Assembly: GCA_028622995.1 (NCBI GenBank)
Contig: JAJQJQ010000004.1
Coordinates: forward strand, 5,084,001 to 5,148,000
From: Panagrolaimus kolymaensis
Taxonomy: Eukaryota > Nematoda > Chromadorea > Rhabditida > Panagrolaimidae
Direction: 5' to 3'
DNA: 64,000 nucleotides
This document shows, piece after piece, positions 22,901 through 33,839 of the stretch. Below the pieces are notes generated by a model. That model searched no databases, had not been told where the DNA came from, and saw nothing but the letters and a program-made list of their open reading frames with translations. Made by a program: the position numbers and the translations under genes. How positions within the stretch are numbered: the stretch's first letter is position 1; every line of letters starts with the position of its first letter.

Positions 22901-24942
22901 TTACAACTTAAACCAACTTGTAAAAATTTGCCACAATGTTTTATTTTTAGGAGGTTCATCAAGAGGAGATGCAGGAGAAGGATTACCACGTTCTTCAATG
23001 CCACCATCGCCGCGATCTTCATCAACTTTAACAAAATTGAAAGCGTCAGCAATATCCTTCCCATAATGTTTGAGTCCAACAAGTTCTTGAACAAGAGCAT
23101 TGATTTCAGCAGGAGTAATTTCGCCATTAGTTTTGACTTTTTTTAGATCTTGGTTAAAGATGGCTTTTTCTTCAAGATATTCTTTTTTCATGATACAAAG
23201 ACTTTCGTAGTACTTAGTTTCGAAGCCATTTTTCTAGAAAAAATCAATTCATTATTTAAAAATGTAAGAAAAACATACCTTTTTAAGTTCAACGCTCATG
23301 AGAGTATCCAAATAACGTGCAGTGTCATCATTATAAGGAAGAATTGAAGAAGCCTTCAAGTATGCAGCAAATTTTGCACAAGCTTTGATGATGAATTCAC
23401 GTTCTTGAATAATTTCATCACGAAACTTGCGATCTTCGGAAATCTTTTCTGCAATACTTTGTTGACTTTCTGAAAAATAACCCAAGTTTAAGAAGGATAT
23501 AAAAGAACAATATTAAACTTACTGTGAACATTTTCAAGGCGACTTTCAACAGTAACATTCTTTTCAAGTTGAGTATCATGAAAATGTGAAAATGTTTTAG
23601 TGGTAACTGATTTAATAAAATCATCACCACATTCAGGGCAATACCATTCTCCATCATCGTTTTGAGGACAACCATCTGTGACCCACATTTCTAAAGGATC
23701 TTTATCAGCCATTTCAGGATCAGCTTCAATATAAGGAAGTCGTTCATCGCCATAGTAAAATCGCTTAGTTGCACAATTTTTACAAAAAACGGTGTTTTTT
23801 CTTTCCATACGATACCGAACAATGATAATAGGATTCCAAAGAATCTTCTCGAGTTCACTTTCATTTCCGCGATATTGAGCAAGAAGAGCTTGACGTTCTC
23901 TAATCTTTTCCAAAGTTTGTTGAACAGAAACAGAAATCATAGTCATTGGTCCAACGATGCGGTTGATGATGTTTCGAGTATAATTGAGAGCAGCGGTAGA
24001 TTTTGGATCATGAGGATTAACACGAAGAGCATGTTTGAGAAGCCTGAAGAATTCATCACGAGATACTTTGAAGCTTTCGTTTGCGCTTTTGATATCCTTC
24101 TTGATAAGCAAACTTTCTCCATTTTTGACCTAAAATATAGTTTGAACATATGTATGAGTATGAATAAACTTAAAATAACCTACTTTAAGGCTCAAGATGC
24201 AAAGGAATCGATATGACTCATTGTCAAACGCATAAGTGGTCTTCTTATTCAAAGGCAAATCAATACTTTGTTGATCTTTGATATCTTTCAAAAGAAGCTT
24301 AAGAGAAGTGAGAGTTTCGCCAACCTGAAATCATAGGTTATTCGAGCTTATACATAGAAAAAAACATACCTTAAACTTAGGTGATTTTGTAAAGGCAAAA
24401 ACAATATTTTCAGCGGCATCTCGATGAAATTGTGTAATCAATTCTTTAAAACAGAATTCGAAAGCAGGAGTAAGGCGAGATTGGTCGTGTGCCATGAGAA
24501 AAACAATTAAATTCAAATGAGATAATTTACTGACACAATCGACAACTTCTTGCATATTCTTCTGATCTTGAAGAATTCCATTTGTGTCATTAATACCAGG
24601 AGTATCGACGAGACGAATAACACGGCCATTGTGTTCCAAAAGATGAATTTTAGGTTTCATAGTTCGAGATGTTCCAGCTCGAGTGTTTTCATTTCCGTCT
24701 CCTCCGATCTTGATGAATTGAGGTTCGATTTCGGCTTCATCGTCTTCTTTCTTTGATGGTGAACTTGGTTGATGAGTAAAATCTGTCGGAATCAAATTGA
24801 CCAAAGGAGATTTCGACGCCTTTTTGAAGTTGTCATATTTTAGATATGTAGCAATGGCATTGATCCAAGTCGACTTTCCAATACCAGTTTCTCCAACAAT
24901 GAGGATATTAATATCCATAACTTTATCAAAACGATCAGACAT
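22901..24942 (-). CDS. P-loop GTPase (AIG1/septin-like G domain) with a Cys-rich region
   Basis: Five exons, 24942-24370, 24324-24184, 24129-23523, 23469-23279 and 23233-22901, encode 614 residues. The Walker A/G1 motif GETGIGKST is at residues 17-25, followed by WINAIA. A GTSRT segment near residues 90-94 may be the G2 threonine, DTPGIND at 113-119 is G3, and FTKS near residue 185 stands where G4 would be. The layout (lysine-rich insert after G1, FLMAHD before G4) is like TRAFAC-class AIG1/septin-related GTPases. A central segment at about residues 340-400 has two paired cysteines on each side (CKNC and CPEC), suggesting a zinc-binding unit. Helical, charged regions follow. No signal or membrane segment, so cytosolic. 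The exact subfamily is not certain. Confidence 0.8.
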
Positions 24943-25950
24943 TTTTGATTACTAAAATAAGAAAAGTATTAAAAGGAAAAAGAAACAAATCGAAAGAAAC
25001 GCGCAAAATTAGTAATCTTTTTTAATGCTAAAACGAAGAAAATGTTGTGTACTCGCTTACAGAAACTTGTTAAAATAATAGGACTAAATTAAACATTTAA
25101 ACACTACTAAAAGCGCATGATCATCATCATCACCAACTTATTACAAATTCAAGAACCTTTTTTGATGATGATAGAAATGTAAAACATCAAAGGCTATTGA
25201 AATTAGAAACGCGAGACAGTATCCATGTTGACCGTACTTTAATTAATAAATCGTTGTAAGATAACCTTTAATTTCAAAACGTCTTTGTAAATGGTGGATT
25301 TACATTTTTTTGTTGTTACAAAATTCTGAAGAAAACACAAAGTTAACGGAAAAAAATAAAATTTGATATTTTTTCAATGAAAAATAAAATAATCAAGTAT
25401 CAGTGGCCCTTCTCATAAAAAAAGTTCATGAACTTTTTTAAAAAAGTATTGACCTTTTCGCTTCAAGACCGCGTTTTTTGCAAAGGAAAAAAGTTCATGA
25501 ACTTTTTCAACGTAAAAAAGGTGAATACTTTTTTTGAAAGAAAAATTACACGTTGAAAAAGTTCATGAACTTTTTTCCTTTGCAAAAAACGCGGTCTTGA
25601 AGCGAAAAGGTCAATACTTTTTTAAAAAAGTTCATGAACTTTTTTTATGAGAAGGGCCACAGGAAAACAAAGAAGATTTCATTCAACATTTTGCTTTACT
25701 TGCTTTATTAGAACAAAGTGTATTGTCACAAAGTTATTAGTATAGTTTTAAAACATAATTTTTATTACTATTTTTACAAACAATTTTACATACATACAAA
25801 TAAAAGTTTTTATAATACATTTGAATCCCGTATTTTTTCAAAATAATATTTTTTTGGCTACCAGTAACTTTTGAAGAGATAAAAAAGAATGGATTAAAGC
25901 TAATGAAGGAAGAGGTTTAAAAGAAATATGAAAATAAAGAAGCTTTGAAT
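24943..25950. other. Non-coding stretch carrying a palindromic element
   Basis: It contains the 5' flank of the GTPase gene and the foldback element at 25404-25659. No coding sequence is supportable elsewhere in it. Confidence 0.5.
25404..25659. mobile_element. 256-bp palindromic MITE with 3-bp CAG target duplication
   Basis: Inverted ends TGGCCCTTCTCAT ... ATGAGAAGGGCCA are flanked by CAG at 25401-25403 and 25660-25662. The two arms match almost perfectly through the repeated AGTTCATGAACT motif, which is itself palindromic and occurs four times, and the ACGCGGTCTTGAAGCG core. A small unpaired centre lies near 25525-25545. There is no open frame. The 3-bp duplication points to PIF/Harbinger-like rather than TTAA-type transposition, but this is inference from end structure only. 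Confidence 0.8.
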
Positions 25951-26361
25951 TTATTCCATCAAAAAATTTCGATTCCGGATGTGTCGCTTTTGACGATAGA
26001 GTTTTGGAATTGGAATTGATGGTTTTATAATTGGAGTTAAAGGTTGGGGTTTGGAAAATTTGACGAAAGGTGGAAGAACTTTATTTGAAGGTTCTTCCAA
26101 ATCAAGGAATTGTGTGATGGTTGGAGTATATGGTAAAGGGTCATTCAAGCCTAAAAAACAATAATAATTATCTTTTTTTATTCCTCAACTCCAAAAATAA
26201 AAAATATTACCGTAATCTCCGATTTCTTCAGGAAGACAAAATTTTTCAAAGGTATGAAAAATTTGAATTTTTCTTCCAAAATTACAGCTGTTGCTGCTTC
26301 CATTATCTTCAATATCGATAATTCCATGAAGTCCAGGAGGCATAGGAAAATCTGGGATCAT
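25951..26361 (-). CDS. Small proline-rich protein, function unknown
   Basis: Two exons, 26361-26211 and 26150-25951 (60-nt intron), encode 116 residues with a clean phase-1 join. The start ATG opens MIPDFPMPPG. The C-terminal half is rich in proline with repeated KPxxPI-type motifs and ends in a basic RQKRHIRNR cluster. No signal peptide, membrane helix or known domain is visible. Weakness: it is short and low in complexity. Strength: good splice sites, plausible codon use, a start and a stop. Confidence 0.5.
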
Positions 26362-26684
26362 GGTTGATATAAGCTTTTTTTAATGCTTTCAAAGTTGAAT
26401 GATTTTTCTGAAAAAATTTTTCATTCTTTTTATATCACTTTTTTTCTCCAAGGAATGGAATCCACATTTTTTTCTTTTCGCATTCTATAATTAATTCTTT
26501 ACAATAACAGCAACAACAAAAAAAAGAAGAAAAGAAAAAATTTAATTTTATTATGCGTGTTTTATTTTTTGTTATGAAGAAGATGAAGATGAAAGTGGAA
26601 AAACAAGCTATCAAAAATCATTTTTATAAAAAGTGTTTTTTTTATACGGCGACCAGCAAACAAAAAAAATATGTGCAGTTTTAA

Positions 26685-27748
26685 GAGAGAGTCTACCAGA
26701 TTTTTTAAAGATTTTAGAATGAAGCAGTCCATTTTTTTTTTATTTTTTAGTTTTTCTTTACCAAAAGGTTATTCATGGTGTAAAAAAATTATTGGCATCA
26801 AATTTTCCCTCAAAAGATAAGCTGATATGCAAATTTTCCGCTATCGAAGTTTAAGGCATCCTCAACGTTCAAAAATTCGGCTAAATTCACCCATGAAGTA
26901 TAAAAATTTGATTTTTATCCATTATTATGCAATCGAATATGGGCTTTCGAATGGCATATACCATATATTTAGATATCCTATGAAAATGAGTTGAAATTTG
27001 CATATTAATACTTAAAATTGATGCCATTTTTGTTTCGGAACTCATGGCGACCCTAAGAAAAATACCATATAATCCCCAGAATCTCCTCTATCGAATTATC
27101 AAAAAAAATTTTAAAAAATTGGAACTTCGTTCGATTTCCATAGCAAAACATGTCTATGACCACCATTTTTAACGGGGAAATGGCGTTTTTTACTCTTTTC
27201 CTTTATTGATATCAATTTGAACAAAACGCCAAAATACAAAGAGAGAAAGTGAAAAATACCATTTTCCCCGTTAAAAATGGTGGTCATAGACATGTTTTGC
27301 TATGGAAATCGAACGAAGTTCCAATTTTTTAAAATTTTTTTTGATAATTCGATAGAGGAGATTCTGGGGATTATATGGTATTTTTCTTAGGGTCGCCATG
27401 AGTTCCGAAACAAAAATGGCATCAATTTTAAGTATTAATATGCAAATTTCAACTCATTTTCATAGGATATCTAAATATATGGTATATGCCATTCGAAAGC
27501 CCATATTCGATTGCATAATAATGGATAAAAATCAAATTTTTATACTTCATGGGTGAATTTAGCCGAATTTTTGAACGTTGAGGATGCCTTAAACTTCGAT
27601 AGCGGAAAATTTGCATATCAGCTTATCTTTTGAGGAAAAATTTGACGCCAATAATTTTTTTACACCATGAATAACCTTTTGGTAAAGAAAAATAAAAAAT
27701 AAAAAAAAATTTGGACCGCCCGATTTAAAAAATCTGGTAGACCTTCTC
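26685..27748. mobile_element. 1.06-kb palindromic foldback element with TTAA target duplication
   Basis: Arms of about 490 bp (26685-27180 and 27263-27748) are inverted copies that match almost throughout, separated by a centre of about 80 bp. Ends read GAGAGAGTCTACCAG and CTGGTAGACCTTCTC, flanked by TTAA (26681-26684 and 27749-27752). The centre carries a smaller inverted pair (GGCGTTTT/AAAACGCC). Small indels and substitutions between the arms, for example near both termini, show they have diverged slightly. Neither strand has a coding frame of useful length, so the element is non-autonomous. Confidence 0.85.
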
Positions 27749-27752
27749 TTAA

Positions 27753-29934
27753 ACCGCAAAAAAAAAAGGAAGAAGAAGAAAAGTGCAGGAATTTTCTTTT
27801 AGCTTTTTTTTTCTTCTTTTTTTGATTTTGACTTTGTACCTTTTTTTAGATACTGCAACAACAATAACACTTCCGTCGTAAAGCTTCCGGGGGAAAGAAC
27901 AGAGATATATATAAATATGTATTTTTAGTTGCAAAATAAGTAAATAAAAAATTTTTTGAAAGCTAAAAATAAAATTTGTTGTAAATAAATAAATTTATTT
28001 TTATTTTTACAACAAAAAATGAAAAAGCAATAGGATTTCAAAGATTTTGTTTTCTCTCTCTCTAAACTTTCATATTTATTTTTAAGGCAAACTTTTTGCA
28101 GTTTGATTTTAAAACATAAATTTTTAAACACTCAATCCCACTTTTTTTTTATTACTTTATAAAAACCAATACACAACATTTTTTAAAATATAAAACTGCA
28201 AAAAAAAAGAAAAAACATTTATTTGCATCCAAAAAAAATAATACCAAAATTGTTTGTAAAATTACACTTTTAAATGGTTTTGAAGAAGAAGAGTGACGAC
28301 CTTTAAAAACGATGGCCTTTATTTTTCTATTGTTTAAAATAAATTAGTCAAATATAATTATTATTCATAATAAAAAATGATTTGCTTTTCTCATCTTCAA
28401 AAAATAGAAAGAAAAAAAAGATGCATTTAAACTTTAAACTTTTTAAAAAGCTGGTTTGGAAGGAAAAAAAGAAAGAAAGAATCTTTGTTCGATTTCAAAA
28501 TAATCTAAATAAATAAAAAAGGCATCTAAAAAGGTTTTTCCGACCGAAGATTCACATTTTAAGCCAAAAATAATTCAGCATCAACATTTTCAAAAAAGAA
28601 TAACAACAAAAATAATAATGTTTGTTTATTATTTATTTTTGTGTTATTTCTGTTTTTGAATTTTTAATAATGACAAAAAAAAGGAAAGCAAAATTTTTTT
28701 GTTTGTTTGTTATTTGATTGAAGGCAAAAAACACGCAGAAAAAAATTATTTCCGTGAAGAAAAAATATTTAATGCTACCGTATACCATCGCTCATCAATA
28801 TTTGTTTTGGGGCCTATGATTTTAATTTTAATTTTAATGTTACTAAAATAATCTTAAAATAAACCAAAAATAATTCGTTCTTGCAAACCAAATTGTAAAA
28901 AGTTTTTAGTTTCCTCAAAATTCACAACATTTTTTTGCGCATCTTTTTTCATTAAAAAAATATGCTTCCAAATTTATGCTTTTGCAATTAAAAATAGTAA
29001 GATAATTTTATCTTCATTTTTTTGTTGGTATAAATTCTTTTTTCCTTGCATTTAATTTTTTTAAATTAAAAGACGTAGTTAAAATTTTTAGACTCTCTGT
29101 AGCTACATTGTTGATCTTTATATTTATTTTTTGATTTAATTCAATTCTTTTTCTTTGTGATTTTTTTTAATTGTCAAAAAAAAGCGTTTTAAAAATTTAA
29201 CAAAAAATAAAGAAAAATATACACATTTGTATGTAGTTTTTTTTAAAGAAGAAGAACACGTGAAATGGAAACCTTTAAAAACGAGAAATAAAAAAATCAT
29301 TGCTCTTTAGTAAAAAAAAGGTGAAATGGCAGGGATGAATCATGTTATTTATTATGTATGGTAATAATGTAAAAATGGTAAACGAGAGTATTCTTTTCGT
29401 TTATATGAAAGGTATTTTGAAATGGAATACATACATATATTTTGAGGATAAAAATTGCGCGCTATAAATAACTCTAATTTTATGTGCATTTTTTTAGCTG
29501 AAATTCCATTCATTCAGTGAGTTTCTTTCTTTATTAAAATAATAATATTCACACTTTCTTTCATCAGCCATTGTTTAAAGTTTCTTGATGCTAATTCAGA
29601 AACTCCAGCCGATTCACTTCATATTAATCAAGCAATTAATTCTTTGTCTTCTTCCTTTTTAATTTGGAGTGCCGTTTCTGTCTGTTTGTTTGTCTGTATG
29701 TCGTTTCTGCTTTGTTTTTGTTTTGTCCCGATAGTCTAGATCAGTTTTTTACGCTGATTCCGAATATGTTAGTCTCACGCTTCGGAGAGTCAAGGATCCC
29801 TATGTTTTGACCAATTTAAATTTGAATATTTGAAAATTTTCTCGACGCGAAAGTTTGCCTTTGTGTTTTTGTAAGCATTTTTGGAAGTGAAAAATTTGTT
29901 TTTTCTCTGATTGTCTGCATTGAAATTTTTAGGT
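27753..29934. other. AT-rich non-coding stretch
   Basis: About 2.2 kb dominated by A/T homopolymers. A short segment at about 29285-29370 resembles 33350-33435, suggesting that the duplication seen further right begins here. No gene is supported. Confidence 0.5.
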
Positions 29935-30360
29935 GGATATTTGGTTGTTTTTGGGTTAATATTTGGTGGCTTTTGTGTGGCTTTCGGGTGGACATTTAGT
30001 TGTTTTTGTTGAGATGTTTGATGATGTTTACGTGAATGTTTAGTTGTATTTGATGGGATGTAAGATGGTTTTCTGGTGGAGATTTAGTTATTTTTGGTGA
30101 GATGTAAGATGGTTTTTGGGTGAATGTTTAGTTGTTTTTTGGTGAATGTTTGATTGTGTTTGGTTAGATATTTGGTGGCTTTTGGGTGAATGTTTAGTTG
30201 TTTGTGTTGTAATGTATGAATGGATATTTAATTATTTTTGGGAGGATCTTTAGTAGTTTTCGGGTGAATGTTTAATGGTGTTTGGGTGGATACTTAATTG
30301 TTTTTGGGTGAATCTTTAGCTATTTTTGGGTGGATATTTGGTGGTTTTTGGGTCAAAATG
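29935..30360 (+). repeat. G+T-rich degenerate minisatellite
   Basis: About 18 diverged copies of a 21-30-base unit resembling GTGAATGTTTAGTTGTTTTTGG. Units vary in length. The plus strand is almost free of cytosine, a strong strand bias not seen elsewhere in the window. The array runs straight into the first copy of the 230-bp repeat at 30340. Confidence 0.75.
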
Positions 30361-30560
30361 GGGTTTGGTTCCGAAGAGTCCAAGTATAATTTTGCTTATG
30401 GAATGGACCACGAAGATGTTAAGATGTATCCGAATATGAGATATATGGAATGCGTGGCCCAGAGAAACCGTTGTTAATTGGAGACGATTTTTATCGTAAA
30501 TTTTGAAGGTCTGCCGAAGGCAGAGCTCCAAAATTAACCATGAAAATGGAATGTTGGGCC
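30340..30560. repeat. 230-bp interspersed repeat, copy 1
   Basis: Shares long blocks with 30690-30925: TATGGAATGGACC, GGAATGCGTGGCCC, GAGAAACCGTTG, GGAGACGATTT and TTTTGAAGGTCTGCCGAAGG. It contains the small hairpin CTGCC-GAA-GGCAG near 30511-30523. Each copy can be read as a diverged ~70-residue frame on the minus strand, but without start-context or splice support I treat it as non-coding. Confidence 0.7.
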
Positions 30561-30689
30561 GAATAGCCCTGTTGTTTATTGTAATTCTATTGTTGTAGAC
30601 ATGAAAGCGTTCAGCAGATTTTTTTAAATTTTAAGTCTTAAATAAGATTTCACCGCATACGCTTAATTTTTTACTTGAAGTGAAAAATG

Positions 30690-30925
30690 TTGTGAATATT
30701 TGGCGATTTTTGAGTTGAAATGATGTTTGAGACCCGAACGGTCATGTGTAATTTTGCGTATGGAATGGACCTCGAATGGGTTAGGATGTATCCAAATACG
30801 AGATATATATGGAATGCGTGGCCCGGAGAAACCGTTGATAATGGAGACGATTTATGTATATCATAAATTTTGAAGGTCTGCCGAAGGCAGGGCTCCAAAA
30901 TTTACCATGAATAATGGAATGTAAG
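30690..30925. repeat. 230-bp interspersed repeat, copy 2
   Basis: Second copy of the repeat described at 30340-30560, in the same orientation, about 130 bp away. The hairpin CTGCC-GAA-GGCAG recurs near 30879-30891. Both copies are followed by a TGTTGTTTATT / TTGTTTTAGACA-like block, so the unit may be longer than 230 bp. Confidence 0.7.
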
Positions 30926-31321
30926 CCCATGGATTGTGTTGTTTATTTTAATTGTATTGTTTTAGACACGCATTGGTGTTTGGGCACTCTATTTTTTCCA
31001 ATTTTACACCCTCTATAAAATCACATAGTCTCCCCTTTGACAATTTTTCAGAATTCCTAAAACAGGTGCACTCTCTAAGGTACTCAAAAAACTACCTAAA
31101 AGTACCCAATGTCCACGTTGTGATTGTAAAAATGTTATGGTTTCGAAGATTTTCTTTGTGCGATTATTTGTTTAGTTTGAGGGACTTACCGCAGGTAAGG
31201 CCCCAATGTTCTTGTCACATGGTAAAGCAGATAAATATGAAATATTACGATTGAGAGAACATACGATAAGAAAGAAATTGAAAGCTATAATGGAATTAAA
31301 ACAAAAAGAACTTTTTTCTAG

Positions 31322-31546
31322 AAAGTTAAACAAAAAAGTGGTGCTCGCATTCATCGTCTTAATCTTCGAAATGATTCACCTTCGATACCGTATCTTTACA
31401 AAAACCATTTTATCTCGCATCAAAATCCACCAACGTCTTCCGAAGATGGTCGCCACCTTATTGTTGATGTTCTCGAGAATGATGATCAATTAGCTAAATT
31501 TAAAATATATTTATCAAACAATTTATTAAAAACAACAAAACAATAA
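31322..31546 (+). pseudogene. C-terminal exon or remnant of an unrecognised gene
   Basis: An open segment of 75 codons follows a good acceptor (TTTTTTCTAG) and ends in TAA at 31544-31546. It encodes a hydrophilic sequence with SGARIHRLNLRNDS and EDGRHLIVDVLEND stretches. An upstream CPRCDCKN-like segment near 31110 and a lysine-rich segment at 31206-31320 may be earlier exons, but I cannot join them convincingly. A decayed copy of the 3' part lies at 33700-33810, just before the second MRG gene, so this gene end belongs to the duplicated unit. It could be a live gene end or a remnant. Confidence 0.4.
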
Positions 31547-31571
31547 AGTTTACAAAAAAATGTATCTTTAA

Positions 31572-32953
31572 TTATTCATAAACATCTACAGGAAAAGTAA
31601 CGTTGATGAAATCCAAGAGATCAGTGAAAATAGGCTCGAATCCTTGATAAGACGAAGTGGTGGGATCAACAATGTTGCCGAAAGTGATAAGATAGCGAAG
31701 GAGATAAACCAAATCTAAAGCACTTTCATCAGGTTGATACTTCTCAGGAATCTTTTTCTTAACGATGGTTTGTCGAAAGCTTCCTTGAGAATCTGGAAAA
31801 TCCTTAGATTCTTTGCCTTTTCTTACATGATCATCGATATTCAACGGATCGCGATCAGCACGGATCTTGTTAACAAGTTCAAAGTAAGCAGGAAATTCTT
31901 CTTCGAGCAAATAAAATGGAACAGTTGTTTTGCAATCATTTACCATAGAATCAATGACTAATTGAATTCTCTTTGCATATTCTCCCAAAGATGATGTAGG
32001 TCGTCGGCCAGCATTTATTTCTTCAAGATACTAAAAAAAAGGTAAGACATTAAGATATTTAAAGATAGCTTTAAAATTTACCGCTTTTGTAAGATCAGAA
32101 AATGGAAGCTTTGGAGGGAAAACACATCTTTTCAGAGCTAAATCACGCAAGCGATTAGGAACAAAAAGTTTCTTAGCTTCAGATAAATCATGTTCACTGA
32201 AGGATGGTGAAGATTCACGAGTTGAAGTTAAAGGATTTGAAAGCTTTAGTTTGCTAAATCGGCGAACATTTGTAGGAGTTTTGAAACTTTGAGAGCGTTC
32301 AACAGGCGGACTACTTTCAGGTGTTTGAACTGGTGCTGAAGAAGAAAGAGAGCCACGAGGTAGTGCAATGGCAAGACGTTTTGAGGATGGTGTAACTAAA
32401 AAGTCACAAATAATATATAGTACAAATAATAATTAATAAAGACATACCATCAGAGAATGAAGCTTTAGATGCTTTACGTTTCTTTCCACCACTTTCCATA
32501 GTTAAGCGCTTATTGTATTCTCGCTAAAAAAAGACCACATAAATTCTATTTTATTAGTAATAAAAAAAAGAACATACTTTACATTCTTTGGCATATTCAG
32601 GAGAATAATCTTCAAATATTTCGAGAGCTTGTTCATGTGAATATGTTTCATCATAGGTTTTACCCCAATTCTAAAACCACCAAATTTTTAGTAAAGCACT
32701 TTTTACAAATAAAAATTATTACACTGTAAGTTAGACGATAAGAAAGTTGACCATTTTCATCAGCGGAAATCTTAATAATTTTTGCTTCGTAGCATACGCC
32801 ATCTTTCCATCGGACCATAACTTTATCATAGAGTTTCCAATCAGTAGCATCCCCATTATTTTGAGGCGGTTTATCTTCTTTAGAATTTGATGATGATGCA
32901 TTGGAGAGATTTAATGGAGTTCCATTAGAAAGATTCATATCTTCATCAGCCAT
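31572..32953 (-). CDS. MRG15-like chromo-barrel / MRG-domain protein (copy A)
   Basis: Chromatin reader of the MRG family (Eaf3/MRG15/MRG-1), which bridges methylated histone H3 and histone acetyltransferase or deacetylase complexes. Five exons, 32953-32723, 32670-32578, 32523-32448, 32395-32082 and 32030-31572, encode 390 residues. An acidic/Ser-rich N-terminus precedes a chromo-barrel at about residues 48-95 (DKVMVRWKDG, YEAKIIKI and the YSNWGKTYDE segment equivalent to the aromatic-cage strand). A basic GGKKRKASKAS stretch and a Ser/Pro linker lead to the MRG domain at about 205-390 (VPNRLRDLAL, FPPKLP, then YQPDESALDLVYLLRYL). The MRG domain is diverged from the mammalian one. A tandem paralogue lies at 33840-35495, same strand. 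Confidence 0.85.
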
Positions 32954-33169
32954 GATGAGAACAACGTTGAAAATTGAAAACAAAAAGCAACGCAAGTATG
33001 AAGAAAATTTTTTAGCTTTTTTTTCTTTTGGAGTTTGAGTCGAATAGGCTATTTTTAGCATTCTGTATTTACAGTGGATCATGCGTTGCAAGATAAAGTT
33101 TTTTTTGAAAACGCTAATTCGAAGCATTTTTTTTAGAAATAGTTATAAAATAAATAATATTTACACTTT

Positions 33170-33300
33170 TATTCCTTTAGAACAAACAACTAAATTTTTG
33201 GATTTTTTCCCTATAGATTGTTTTAATTTTGCTGCGTCTTTTTTGATTAAAGCTAAATTACGAATATCAAGATTTTCTTCTTAAACTAATTCTTCCGTTG
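33170..33300 (-). pseudogene. Decayed copy of the segment at 35790-35910
   Basis: Matches 35790-35910 with scattered changes. In this copy the frame equivalent to PAKELVEEEN has a stop (GTT TAA GAA), whereas the following LxRNLALIKKDAAKLKQ frame is open. In the 35.8-kb copy the situation is reversed: ELVEEEN is open and the next frame is stopped by TTA to TAA after Arg-Asn. Each copy therefore carries a different nonsense change. Confidence 0.55.
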
Positions 33301-33639
33301 GTATTTTTAGATGTTCTGCAAGGTATCGACGACGGCTTGAAAGAGAAAAAATGAAATAAAAAAATCATTTCTCTTTTGTAAAAAAAAAAGATGATGAAAT
33401 GGCATTGATTAATCATGTTATTTATTATGTACACTTATTTTGTTTTGAAATGTAAAATTCTTAAAAAGCTACAGATGGTCATGTTTAATTATCGCTTGCC
33501 AATAACATTGATACAAAAAAAGGATAAAATAAAGCTGATGTTAGAGAAAATTGATTTATTCAGGAAAGAACGCGTAAAAAAATTTCACGGTAATAGCAAA
33601 ATTTAGATAAGCTTTGAAGAATGAAAGTGGCAAGAACAA

Positions 33640-33810
33640 TTTTGTGGTTAAAACAATGTTTAAAATTTCCCATTTTCAAGGACAATCAGACTATTAATTC
33701 TTTTGAAGGCATCAAATCTTGGAAGAAGCTCGCCTTATTGATGTTCTAAATTCGCAAAGTTTAAAATATATTTTCCAAACAGTTTATCAAAAACAACAAA
33801 ACAATAAAGT
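33640..33810 (+). pseudogene. Decayed copy of the 31.4-31.55 kb gene end
   Basis: Aligns by eye with 31440-31550 (GCCTTATTGATGTTCT, AAATTTAAAATATAT-like and AAAACAACAAAACAATAAAG blocks) but the reading frame is broken. Together with the 3'-flank match it marks the downstream border of the duplicated unit. Confidence 0.5.
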
Positions 33811-33839
33811 TTACAACAACAAAAAAAAAGAATCATTAA

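Noticed and set aside
30316..30898. Two similar 71-75-residue minus frames, each starting with ME(L/P)CLRQTFKIYD
   Set aside because: They lie in the two copies of a 230-bp repeat; the similarity follows from the DNA repeat, and no upstream exon, signal or domain supports coding.
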